From the NCBI GenBank assembly GCA_965268275.1, contig OZ254168.1, positions 1,116,001 through 1,180,000 of the forward strand: 64,000 nucleotides of DNA. The letters are read 5' to 3'. Each line of letters begins with the position of its first letter. The first letter of the stretch is position 1. The notes beneath the pieces were generated by a model. That model did no database searches, was not told the DNA's origin, and saw nothing but the letters and a program-made list of their open reading frames with translations. Shown piece after piece: positions 44,583 through 52,598 of this stretch. The stretch comes from AAA044-D11 sp965268275. GTDB lineage: Bacteria > Actinomycetota > Actinomycetes > Nanopelagicales > Nanopelagicaceae. The translations under genes and the position numbers were made by a program.

Positions 44583-45302
44583 TTACCAAGGAATAACTTC
44601 TTGGTCTTCCCAAAAAAATCCAGTCAAATCTTTGCCCGCTTCGAAATCTCGAGTTGCCAACCAAATTGCGGTTGCTGCGCCTTCTTCTGCCGATCTTGGT
44701 GCATCGGGTCCACCCATATCTGTTCGGCTGTGATTCGGACAGATTGCATCTACTAAGAAGCCGCGACTTCCTTGCCCGGTTTCGTGGGCGAGATTTCTTA
44801 CTAATGCATTAACTCCTGCTTTGCTAATACGATAAGGCGCAAGACCGCCGGCATTGCCCGGACCAGACATTCGACCTAGACATGCAGAAAAAATAATTAC
44901 TCGACCGTTACGTGCTTCAGCCATTGATGGAGCCAAAGTATTTACTGCAATGAAAGTTGAATCTAGATTTATGGACATAACCCGACGCCACTCTTCTGTT
45001 GTAGTGCGCAACGTTTTCGACATTTTTTCACTCATTACGCCATGCGCTAAAACTAAAATATTTGGAGTTCCATATTTAGTTAGAACTTCATCGAATTTCG
45101 ATTTAGTCGAATTAAGGTCTTCAAAATCTACAGTTTCAAAATGGCAACCAATCTCTGCCGCACTTTTTGCTGCGCGCTCTGGATCTTTGCTAATAATTAG
45201 CACTCTATTTCCTGCAGCCTTGAGCGCCTTCGCTACGACATAACCAAGCCCGCGAGATCCACCCGTGACAACAGCGAGCGGTTGATTTGATTCAGAATTC
45301 AT
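44583..45302 (-). CDS. Short-chain dehydrogenase/reductase
   Basis: NAD(P)-dependent SDR. Cofactor motif VVTGGSRGLGYVVAKAL at about residues 10-26, the NAG-type position reads LAHGVMS, and the catalytic Tyr-Lys pair is YRISKAG. The catalytic serine should precede it in SACLGRM: Ser is present but shifted relative to the classical S-x(10-12)-Y. Length is 239 aa from 45302; the ORF reaches further upstream to 45419 without similarity. Substrate unknown. Confidence 0.88.
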   Translation of the reverse strand: MNSESNQPLAVVTGGSRGLGYVVAKALKAAGNRVLIISKDPERAAKSAAEIGCHFETVDFEDLNSTKSKFDEVLTKYGTPNILVLAHGVMSEKMSKTLRTTTEEWRRVMSINLDSTFIAVNTLAPSMAEARNGRVIIFSACLGRMSGPGNAGGLAPYRISKAGVNALVRNLAHETGQGSRGFLVDAICPNHSRTDMGGPDAPRSAEEGAATAIWLATRDFEAGKDLTGFFWEDQEVIPW

Positions 45303-45597
45303 AACGCCAACTCTGCCGAAGTTTGTGAGAGATTTCCTCCTGAATGTCGGTGGCCTAAATTCCGGAGACCTTGATTCCGCTAGAAAGGTGGTTGGCGGGA
45401 TTTCCAGGGGACTTGGCATGGATCTAGCGCGGACGAGAAAGGCTTATCGGAGGGGCCTGGATTCAAAATTGCTCTAGGTCAGAATGTGATTAATGTAATT
45501 CTTGGCTTTTCCAGAGATATCTCCGTAGGCGTATGGACCGGCCCGATACCTCTATTAGACTTAAGCGAGACTTAAATTAAATTTAGGAGCATCAAAA
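45303..45597. other. 295-base region before kgd
   Basis: Between the divergent SDR and kgd genes. It holds a 10-bp palindrome GAGATATCTC at 45524-45533, which may be an operator, and an AGGAG ribosome site just before the GTG of kgd. The portion next to the SDR start is open in frame but probably untranslated. No RNA structure recognised. Confidence 0.4.
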
Positions 45598-48500
45598 GTG
45601 TCGGCAACTGGATCTAATACACCTGCTAATCATTTTGGTGGATCTTTTGGGCCAAATGAATGGCTTGTCGATGAGATGTATGAAAAGTATTTAGCAGATC
45701 CAAATTCAGTAGATACAGCTTGGGTCGAATTTTTTGCCGATTACAAACCAGGTGCCAATGGAAATGTTGCGCAGAGCAATGGCAAAGTAATTCCAACTTT
45801 AGATAACGCCCCATTGGGTGGAACACCGCCGCTTCCAAAGAAGGTTGCGGATCCAAGCACACTTCAAATACCAGTTGCTGCAACACAGGTTTCAGCAACA
45901 CCAGTTGCTCCAGTTGCGCCAGCAACACCAGTTGCTCCAGTTGCGCCAGCAACACCAGTTGCTCCAGTTGCGCCAGCAACACCAGTTGTAAAAACTGCGC
46001 CAGCCAAAGTCGCGACTCCTGCGGATCCAGTTACAAAACCAATTCCAACTTTGGTAAGTCCAGGTGCATCGACTCTCGAACCAATTCGCGGCGTAAGCGC
46101 TCGCGTTGTTCAGAGCATGGAAGCTTCGTTGACAGTTCCAACCGCAACAAGTGTTCGTGCAGTTCCTGCAAAGTTAATGATCGATAATCGCACAGTCATC
46201 AACAACCACTTAAAACGCAGCCGCGGTGGAAAAGTTTCATTCACTCACATAATTGGTTACGCAATGATCAGCGCTATTCGCCAGATGCCAGAGATGAATG
46301 CCTTCTTCGGAGAATTAGATGGCAAGCCGGCAATTGGAAAGCCTGAACATATAAACCTTGGTATCGCAATCGACTTAGCGAAGCCAGATGGTTCACGCCA
46401 ATTATTAGTTCCTTCAATTAAGGGTTGCGAAGAACTTGATTTTGCGCAGTTCTGGGCATCATATGAAGAGACCGTTCGCAAGGCTCGTGGTGGTTCACTG
46501 ACTGTTGAAGATTTTGCTGGAACAACAGTTTCACTTACAAACCCAGGAACAATCGGAACAGTCCACTCAGTTCCAAGATTGGTGCAAGGCCAGGGCTTAA
46601 TTCTTGGCGTTGGCGCAATGGATTATCCAGCTGAATTTCAAGGCGCAAATGAAGATACCTTGGCCGAACTTGCAATCAGCAAAGTCATCACTTTAACTAG
46701 CACTTACGATCACAGAATTATTCAAGGTGCACAATCAGGTGATTTCTTAAAACGAATTCATGAATTGTTGCTTGGCGAAAATGGTTTCTACGACGAGATT
46801 TTTGCAGCGCTGCGTATCCCCTACGTTCCAATCCGTTGGGTCGTTGATATGCGCTTTAGCAAGGAAGATCAGGTTGGTAAGACTGCTCGCGTTCAAGAAT
46901 TAATTAATGCATATCGCACAACTGGTCACTTGATGGCAGATATAGATCCACTTAAGTATGTCCAGCGCTCACATCCAGATTTGGATGTTGTAACCCACGG
47001 ACTTTCACTCTGGGATCTAGATCGCGAATTTGCGACTGGTGGCTTTGGTGGAAAACCAGTTATGAAGTTGCGCAGAATTCTTGGAACACTTCGTGATTCT
47101 TATTGCCGCACTATCGGCGTTGAATATATGTATATCGAGAACCCATTAGAACGCGCCTGGATTCAAGAGTATGTAGAAGTTGGATACCCAAGAACTCCAC
47201 GCGAAGAACAACTTCGAATCTTGCGCAAATTAAATAGCGCTGAAGCATTTGAAGCTTTCTTGCAGACAAAATATGTTGGACAGAAGCGCTTCTCGCTTGA
47301 AGGCGGCGAAACTTTAATTCCGTTACTTGATGCCATTATTTCTTCAGCTGCAGATCGCGGATTAGATGAAGTTTGCGTGGGAATGCCACACCGCGGTCGC
47401 CTAAACGTTCTGGCAAATATTGGTGGAAAGTCGTATGGCCAAATTTTCCAAGAGTTTGAAGGACATTACGCCGAGAACCAAGTCCACGGCTCTGGCGACG
47501 TCAAGTATCACTTAGGAACTGCAGGAACATTTACTGCAGAATCAGGCGCAACAACCAAGATTTATCTCGCAGCAAACCCTTCACACCTCGAGGCCGTAAA
47601 CCCAGTATTAGAAGGTATTACCCGCGCTAAGCAGGATAAGTTAAATGTGAAAGACATTTTCAGCGTTCTGCCAATCTTGATGCACGGAGATGCTGCATTT
47701 GCTGGCCAAGGCGTTGTTTCTGAAACGCTAAACCTCTCGCAACTAAAGGGTTACCGCGTCGGTGGAACAATCCATGTTGTTGTAAACAACCAAGTTGGTT
47801 TCACAACATCACCACATGCCGCAAGATCTTCAACTTATTCAACAGACATTGCAAAGATGATTCAGGCACCGGTCTTCCATGTGAATGCCGATGACCCAGA
47901 GAGCGTTGTTCGAGTTGCACGTATTGCCTTCGAATATCGCCAAGCATTTAAGAAAGATGTTGTTATCGACATGGTTTGCTACCGCCGTCGTGGACACAAT
48001 GAGGGCGACGAACCAAGTTTCACACAACCGATGATGTATAAATTGATTGAGGCAAAGCGTTCAACTCGCAAGCTCTACACCGAAGCGCTAATTGGTCGTG
48101 GCGATATTACGGTTGAAGAAGCTGAAGAAGTATTGCAAGATTATCAAGCACAACTTGATGCGGTTTATAACGCGGTTCATAACATTGAGCCAGATCATGA
48201 TTCAAATATTGTCGTTCCGGTTGCCCCAGCACCAGAGACTGTAAACACTTCAGTGGACGAAGCAACGCTGCGAAAGATTGTTGCAACCCAGAATGCGATT
48301 CCAGAAGGTTTTACTCCGCATGTAAAGCTTGCGCCACAACTTGCAAAGCGAGTTGAGATGCTAGATGAAGGAACTGTTGACTGGTCTACTGGTGAATTAC
48401 TTGCGATGGGTTCACTTCTATTAGAAGGCCACCCAATTCGACTTGCAGGACAGGATGTTAAGCGTGGAACATTCAGCAATCGTCACGCTGTTGTTGTTGA

Positions 48501-49389
48501 TCAGAACAATGGTTCTGACTGGACACCACTTCGTTCGCTAATTTCAGATGAGAATCAATTCTTCGTATTTGATTCGCTCTTATCCGAATATGCCGCAATG
48601 GGCTTTGAATATGGCTATTCCGTAGAACGTGAAAATGCACTTGTAATGTGGGAAGCGCAATTTGGTGACTTTGCGAATGGTGCCCAAACAATTATCGATG
48701 AATTCATTTCATCCGCGCTGCAGAAGTGGGGCGAGCGTTCTTCTCTCGTGCTTCTACTTCCACACGGATATGAAGGCCAAGGACCGGATCACTCTTCTGG
48801 TCGTATCGAGCGCTACCTTGCACTTTGCGCAGAATTAAATATGACTGTTGCGCAACCATCGTCACCGGCTTCTTATTTCCACTTATTGCGTTGGCACATG
48901 AAGAATCCAGCCCGTCGTCCACTTATCGTCTTCGAACCAAAATCTATGTTGCGCTTGAAAGCGGCTGCATCTGGTCTACAAGATTTCACAACTGGAACAT
49001 TTAAGCCACTGATTGAAGATCCGACAGTTGTAAATGCAACTCGAGTTATTTTCTGTTCTGGAAAGGTTTATCACGACCTAGTTGCAGAGCGAACAAAGTT
49101 GGGCGAGAGCTCGACTGCAATTATTCGACTCGAACAACTTTATCCATTCCCTGCTGAACAATTCGTTGCAGCTGCTGCCAAACATCCAAATGCGAATTTG
49201 CTCTGGGTTCAAGATGAACCAGCAAATCAAGGACCTTGGCCATTTGTTGCTCTTACAACTTCTGAAATTCTTGAAGGTCGCACCCTTCGCCGAGTATCAC
49301 GTCGCGCAACTGCAAGTCCAGCAACTGGTTCACATCATTTGCACGAAGAGGAACAGAAGGCGCTATTGATGGAAGCCTTCTCGCGCTAG
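45598..49389 (+). CDS. kgd: Multifunctional 2-oxoglutarate decarboxylase/dehydrogenase (E2-E1 fusion)
   Basis: Actinobacterial Kgd/OdhA: E1 2-oxoglutarate dehydrogenase fused to a catalytic E2 domain without a lipoyl domain, feeding the TCA cycle at succinyl-CoA. Order: an N-terminal E1-type segment (residues 10-50, GPNEWLVDEMYEKYLADP), a Pro/Ala/Val linker (about 95-150) containing three exact 27-bp repeats (PVAPVAPAT), E2 catalytic domain with YDHRIIQG near residue 375, then E1 with GMPHRGRLNVLANI, GDAAFAGQGV and NNQVGFTT (ThDP binding). Starts with GTG after AGGAG. Length 1263 aa is usual. GarA-type regulation cannot be judged. Confidence 0.97.
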   Translation: MSATGSNTPANHFGGSFGPNEWLVDEMYEKYLADPNSVDTAWVEFFADYKPGANGNVAQSNGKVIPTLDNAPLGGTPPLPKKVADPSTLQIPVAATQVSATPVAPVAPATPVAPVAPATPVAPVAPATPVVKTAPAKVATPADPVTKPIPTLVSPGASTLEPIRGVSARVVQSMEASLTVPTATSVRAVPAKLMIDNRTVINNHLKRSRGGKVSFTHIIGYAMISAIRQMPEMNAFFGELDGKPAIGKPEHINLGIAIDLAKPDGSRQLLVPSIKGCEELDFAQFWASYEETVRKARGGSLTVEDFAGTTVSLTNPGTIGTVHSVPRLVQGQGLILGVGAMDYPAEFQGANEDTLAELAISKVITLTSTYDHRIIQGAQSGDFLKRIHELLLGENGFYDEIFAALRIPYVPIRWVVDMRFSKEDQVGKTARVQELINAYRTTGHLMADIDPLKYVQRSHPDLDVVTHGLSLWDLDREFATGGFGGKPVMKLRRILGTLRDSYCRTIGVEYMYIENPLERAWIQEYVEVGYPRTPREEQLRILRKLNSAEAFEAFLQTKYVGQKRFSLEGGETLIPLLDAIISSAADRGLDEVCVGMPHRGRLNVLANIGGKSYGQIFQEFEGHYAENQVHGSGDVKYHLGTAGTFTAESGATTKIYLAANPSHLEAVNPVLEGITRAKQDKLNVKDIFSVLPILMHGDAAFAGQGVVSETLNLSQLKGYRVGGTIHVVVNNQVGFTTSPHAARSSTYSTDIAKMIQAPVFHVNADDPESVVRVARIAFEYRQAFKKDVVIDMVCYRRRGHNEGDEPSFTQPMMYKLIEAKRSTRKLYTEALIGRGDITVEEAEEVLQDYQAQLDAVYNAVHNIEPDHDSNIVVPVAPAPETVNTSVDEATLRKIVATQNAIPEGFTPHVKLAPQLAKRVEMLDEGTVDWSTGELLAMGSLLLEGHPIRLAGQDVKRGTFSNRHAVVVDQNNGSDWTPLRSLISDENQFFVFDSLLSEYAAMGFEYGYSVERENALVMWEAQFGDFANGAQTIIDEFISSALQKWGERSSLVLLLPHGYEGQGPDHSSGRIERYLALCAELNMTVAQPSSPASYFHLLRWHMKNPARRPLIVFEPKSMLRLKAAASGLQDFTTGTFKPLIEDPTVVNATRVIFCSGKVYHDLVAERTKLGESSTAIIRLEQLYPFPAEQFVAAAAKHPNANLLWVQDEPANQGPWPFVALTTSEILEGRTLRRVSRRATASPATGSHHLHEEEQKALLMEAFSR
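45901..45981. repeat. 27-bp tandem repeat x3 in kgd linker
   Basis: Three exact copies of a 27-bp unit beginning ccagttgctccagttgc, encoding the PVAPVAPAT linker between the N-terminal and E2 regions of Kgd. Exact identity, including silent positions, points to recent expansion. Confidence 0.97.
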
Positions 49390-49404
49390 ATTTTTTCGGC
49401 TTAG

Positions 49405-49788
49405 TTATTTAATGGATGCACGTCGATAGCGAAGTATTAGTTTTCCAATTACTTCATCTGAATCAAGTGCGCCCCAATTTCGGGAATCAGTAGATGCACT
49501 TTTGTTATCGCCCTCAACCCAAATCCGAGCTTCATCATTGTCATTGTGAACTTGGGTAACTCGCTTAACTTGCAAGAAGTCCGTGCCAAATTCTGATTCC
49601 CGCTGGATCAAAACGACTTTGCCAACCAGTTCGTTTGCCTTGGATTTTGTCTGGGATTTTGCCTTGGATTTCGCTGGGAGCAGTCGGAATAGCAGCCAAT
49701 CGCCATCGTTGTAGTTGGGCAACATTGATTCCCCGCGAACCTCTACTGCTTTGAAGATTTTCGCAACGCTAAAATGCACACGACTCAT
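49405..49788 (-). CDS. sodX: Nickel superoxide dismutase maturation protease (S26-like)
   Basis: S26/LexA-fold peptidase that removes the propeptide of SodN. Catalytic Ser in VRGESMLPNYNDGDWLL and Lys in FLQVKRV; later WVEGDNKSASTDSRNWG is the S26 box D/E. A Lys-Ser-rich insert (PAKSKAKSQTKSKA) is unusual and repetitive. It is transcribed divergently from sodN, the arrangement usual for the pair. I start at 49788 (MSRVHFSV); the frame continues 13 codons upstream toward the sodN start. No membrane anchor is visible. Confidence 0.85.
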   Translation of the reverse strand: MSRVHFSVAKIFKAVEVRGESMLPNYNDGDWLLFRLLPAKSKAKSQTKSKANELVGKVVLIQRESEFGTDFLQVKRVTQVHNDNDEARIWVEGDNKSASTDSRNWGALDSDEVIGKLILRYRRASIK

Positions 49789-49841
49789 AGGCGTAGTAGT
49801 CTCGCACCATAAATCCGGTAAATCCAAATGAAAGGCAAGCT

Positions 49842-50258
49842 ATGAACTTACAATCAATAAGCTTCAAGAATCTTTTTAAGCCAGAAGCGATTGCTCACGC
49901 ACATTGCGATCTACCTTGTGGTGTTTATGACCCAGCCCAAGCCAAGATTGAAGCACTTTCAGTTAAGGCAACAATGGAGAAATATGCAGCTTCATCAGAT
50001 GCTGATTTCAAATCTCGCGCAGTTGCAATTAAAGAAGAGCGCTCTGAATTAGTAAAGCATCATCTCTGGGTTCTTTGGACCGATTACTTCAAGCCAAATC
50101 ACTTCGAGGCCTACCCACAACTTCACGTTCTATTCAACGAAGCAACAAAGCTTGCTGGCGCTGGTGGAACAAAGGGTTCAAATGATGTTGCAGTTGCAGA
50201 AAAGTTAATCGCAAAGATTGACGAAATTGCAGAAATTTTCTGGGCAACCAAGAAGTAA
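49842..50258 (+). CDS. sodN: Nickel superoxide dismutase
   Basis: Converts superoxide to oxygen and hydrogen peroxide. A 20-residue propeptide ends in AIAHA; cleavage gives HCDLPCGVYDP, the nickel hook in which His1, Cys2 and Cys6 bind nickel. Mature length is about 118 aa, as expected, and the rest is the four-helix bundle (EERSELVKHHLWVLWTDYF). A strong terminator follows. The adjacent sodX gene supplies the protease; a nickel importer is not in view. Confidence 0.97.
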   Translation: MNLQSISFKNLFKPEAIAHAHCDLPCGVYDPAQAKIEALSVKATMEKYAASSDADFKSRAVAIKEERSELVKHHLWVLWTDYFKPNHFEAYPQLHVLFNEATKLAGAGGTKGSNDVAVAEKLIAKIDEIAEIFWATKK

Positions 50259-50286
50259 TTAGTTCTAAAAAACCTAGTTCTAAATT

Positions 50287-50318
50287 AATGAGCTCGCCTT
50301 CGGGCGGGCTCATTTTTT
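50287..50318. terminator. Terminator after sodN
   Basis: Twelve-pair stem (aatgagctcgcc/ggcgggctcatt, one G-U) with TTCG tetraloop and a run of six T. It follows sodN and also faces the thioesterase gene, so it can act bidirectionally. Confidence 0.92.
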
Positions 50319-50327
50319 ATTCCAATT

Positions 50328-50738
50328 TTAGATTGCTTCCCGCGTGATTGACTCAGCCGCAATTCGTGCTGCAAAAGAAACTCGATCGACTATCTTTCTA
50401 TCGATAACACCAGATGCAATTAACCTGGTGCCCTGATGAACTTCAATGTTGAATTTACAGATAGAACCTTCAACCTCAATACAGGTTGCATTTGCGCGAA
50501 TTTCGATTCCGACTCCGACCGATGCATGTGTAGTAACAGAAAAATTTGAAGTGACTGATGTTTCGCCAGACTCCAAATGTTCAGCAAGTGCAGCGGTGCA
50601 AGCACCTTCAAAAATATTTATCAGTGTTGGGGTTGCCAAAATTGGTAAATCATTTAGCGCTTGGGCTACTGAGGTATCAGCTGGGCGGACAGTCAGGGAT
50701 GCCATACCGATGGCACCTAAAACTGCTTCCGAATTCAT
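50328..50738 (-). CDS. Hotdog thioesterase, FlK-like
   Basis: 136-residue thioesterase of the FlK/YbgC-like hotdog fold. Diagnostic points are VRPADTSVAQALNDLPILATPTLINIFEGACTAAL near the start and LESGETSVTSNFSVTTHASVGVGIEI, as in fluoroacetyl-CoA thioesterase relatives. The catalytic residues of FlK (Thr42, Glu50, His76) correspond well to T at about 38, E at about 44 and His at about 71. Convergent with sodN. Substrate unknown; a short acyl-CoA is inferred. Confidence 0.75.
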   Translation of the reverse strand: MNSEAVLGAIGMASLTVRPADTSVAQALNDLPILATPTLINIFEGACTAALAEHLESGETSVTSNFSVTTHASVGVGIEIRANATCIEVEGSICKFNIEVHQGTRLIASGVIDRKIVDRVSFAARIAAESITREAI

Positions 50739-50743
50739 AACCG

Positions 50744-51106
50744 CTAACTTAGCGGGAAATCACGTCTAATCTCGTGAGTAGTTTCAATTTCAATGTGTGT
50801 CTCACCGTTAATCGTTGTTTCGGTTCGGCGGTATTCAGTTATGACTTGGGTCGGACTAAACATTTGTGATGCAAGAAGCGCGGTCTGCTTGGCGATACGG
50901 CTCTGCAGATCCTGTGGGGCCTGTTCGCAACATTCATCGGACAATAAAGATTTCATCCGCGTCAAAACCTGACGCTCGTGTTCCATCTCGGTCAGACACT
51001 GCGGACACTGTTCAAAGTGGTTCTGAAAAATTTGAACTTGAATCGCATCTTCAATCTCGTTATCAATAAAGAGAATCAAGGCATGCATCACTTCATTACA
51101 TTCCAT
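50744..51106 (-). CDS. rsrA: Anti-sigma factor RsrA-like
   Basis: Zinc-binding anti-sigma factor that releases SigR on thiol oxidation. The ZAS motif reads Cys3, His30-x3-Cys34-x2-Cys37 (NHFEQCPQC), plus a Cys-Cys pair (DECCEQAP) further on that could form the redox disulfide. I use the start at 51106 because GGAGG is 5 bases upstream; an ATG four codons earlier overlaps that site. It overlaps the sigR stop by 11 bases, so the two are translationally coupled. Length 120 aa. Confidence 0.9.
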   Translation of the reverse strand: MECNEVMHALILFIDNEIEDAIQVQIFQNHFEQCPQCLTEMEHERQVLTRMKSLLSDECCEQAPQDLQSRIAKQTALLASQMFSPTQVITEYRRTETTINGETHIEIETTHEIRRDFPLS

Positions 51107-51737
51107 CTGATCCTCCAAACCCGCGATTTTTTGCGTAATCCATAAGCAGGACGCGCAGTAATTTGCGGCCGCGGTGGAGGCGAGACATAACAGTTCCAGC
51201 AGGAATTCCTAAAATATCTGCAATCTCTTTATATGAATAGCCTTCAACATCTGCATAAAAAACAGCTAGGCGAAATTCCTCTGGAATCTCATGAAGGGCG
51301 CGCTTTACATCGCCATCAGGCAAGTTCTCTAAGACTTCATCTTCGGCAGATTTTCCTTGGTCACTTGTGTGACTTGCCGATGCTGCTAGTTGCCAATCTT
51401 CGACTTCGCCATCAGAGATAAGTGGGCGGCGTTGATCTTTGCGATAAGTATTTATAAATGTTGTTGTAAGAATTCGGTAGAGCCAGGCTTTTAAATTAGT
51501 GCCAGGTTCGAATTGATGAAATGAGGTAAAAGCTTTTGCATAGGTGTCTTGAACTAAATCCTGAGCATCATGTGGATCTTTTGTGTAGCGAAGTGCTGCT
51601 GCATACAACTGATTTGTATATTGCATTGCATCGCGCTCGAACCTAGAGGTGCGCTCGAGAACGGACTCCGTGGCCAGAAGTTGGGCCGGAGTTCTAATCT
51701 CTATTTCCGAGTTCATCGGGAATAAGGCTACTGCCAA
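51096..51737 (-). CDS. sigR: ECF sigma factor SigR (SigH-type)
   Basis: RNA polymerase sigma factor for disulfide/oxidative stress. Region 2 is ALRYTKDPHDAQDLVQDTYAKAF with LKAWLYRILTTTFIN; region 4 is YKEIADILGIPAGTVMSRLHRGRKLL. The length (213 aa) and gene pair with rsrA fit the actinobacterial SigR/SigH group. A promoter matching the SigR consensus lies 43 bases upstream of the ATG, meaning it likely drives its own transcription. Confidence 0.95.
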   Translation of the reverse strand: MAVALFPMNSEIEIRTPAQLLATESVLERTSRFERDAMQYTNQLYAAALRYTKDPHDAQDLVQDTYAKAFTSFHQFEPGTNLKAWLYRILTTTFINTYRKDQRRPLISDGEVEDWQLAASASHTSDQGKSAEDEVLENLPDGDVKRALHEIPEEFRLAVFYADVEGYSYKEIADILGIPAGTVMSRLHRGRKLLRVLLMDYAKNRGFGGSDGM

Positions 51738-51779
51738 GAGCTGTCACCCTTCTTCTTAAATAAAACCTGTAGGGATTAG

Positions 51780-51806
51780 AACCATTGCAAACCTAGGTTT
51801 ATTCCC
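51780..51806 (-). promoter_or_regulatory. SigR-type promoter of sigR (GGGAAT-N18-GTT)
   Basis: Read on the minus strand, GGGAAT at 51806-51801 is followed by exactly 18 bases and then GTT at 51782-51780, the published Streptomyces SigR consensus GGGAAT-N18-GTT. The spacer contains the 12-bp palindrome AAACCTAGGTTT (51789-51800). Distance to the ATG leaves a short leader of about 35 bases. Confidence 0.85.
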
Positions 51807-51822
51807 GGCCCAGAAGAGAGTT

Positions 51823-52563
51823 TCAGAAAAGGGTATTGGGCTCGCTCACATCAATCTCCGAAATTAGTTCGGCACCATTGTTTCTGGTGGCATTAACCCG
51901 AGTGGAAACTGGGTGTGCCCGCAGTCCGCTCGCTGGTTCTGGAAGTTCCATAAGTTTCTGAATCTCTTCCACAGAATTTAACTTTGGATCTAGCCATGCA
52001 TCCCAGCGATCTATGGGAAGAAAAGTTGGCATTCGATTGTGAATAGTTGCAAGAAAATCTACAGCCGGTCTTGTGATGATTGATGCACTTTCGAATATTT
52101 CACCGTTCGGATCAACCCAGCGATCAAAGATTCCGGCGAAGGCGAGTGATTTTCCTTCGACAACAGATTGAATAAAGAAGGGTTGTTTGCTCTCATATTT
52201 TCCAAGTTCGGTTGCCCATTCATAATATCCAGAGGTCGGAATCAAACAGCGTCGAGATTTAAATGCGCTTCGAAAAGTTGGCTTCTCGTGAACACTTTCA
52301 CTGCGAGCATTTATTGCTTGGGATTGTGAACGAATAGCCTCACTTCGGTCCTTACTCCAAGGTGCAATCATTCCCCAAGAAAGCGTTGCTAATTCTCGAG
52401 CATTGTTCTCTTCATTATCTCGAGGATTTCTAACAACATATATTTCGCGGGTAGGTGCAATATTCCAATCTGCAGGCAATGAAGCAGGAATCTTGTTTGT
52501 TGTAATTTCAAACTCTTCAATTAGTTCGCCAGCAGACTTAACTAGGGCATATCTTCCGCACAT
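51823..52563 (-). CDS. yedK: HMCES/YedK SOS-response-associated peptidase
   Basis: Forms a covalent crosslink with abasic sites in single-stranded DNA, shielding them during replication. The nucleophile is Cys2 in MCGRYALVKS, exposed after removal of Met. Asn (PADWNIAPTREI), the catalytic Glu (LIPTSGYYEWA) and the final His (TIHNRMPTFL) are all present. The start at 52563 is required for Cys2; the longer frame upstream is not homologous. Divergent from aroA with 35 bases between. No LexA box was recognised. Confidence 0.93.
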   Translation of the reverse strand: MCGRYALVKSAGELIEEFEITTNKIPASLPADWNIAPTREIYVVRNPRDNEENNARELATLSWGMIAPWSKDRSEAIRSQSQAINARSESVHEKPTFRSAFKSRRCLIPTSGYYEWATELGKYESKQPFFIQSVVEGKSLAFAGIFDRWVDPNGEIFESASIITRPAVDFLATIHNRMPTFLPIDRWDAWLDPKLNSVEEIQKLMELPEPASGLRAHPVSTRVNATRNNGAELISEIDVSEPNTLF

Positions 52564-52598
52564 AACGGCAAGAATACCCGCTGAGGTAGGCTTGCGCG

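Noticed and set aside
45901..45981. CRISPR-like array
   Set aside because: The units are contiguous without spacers and encode a protein linker.
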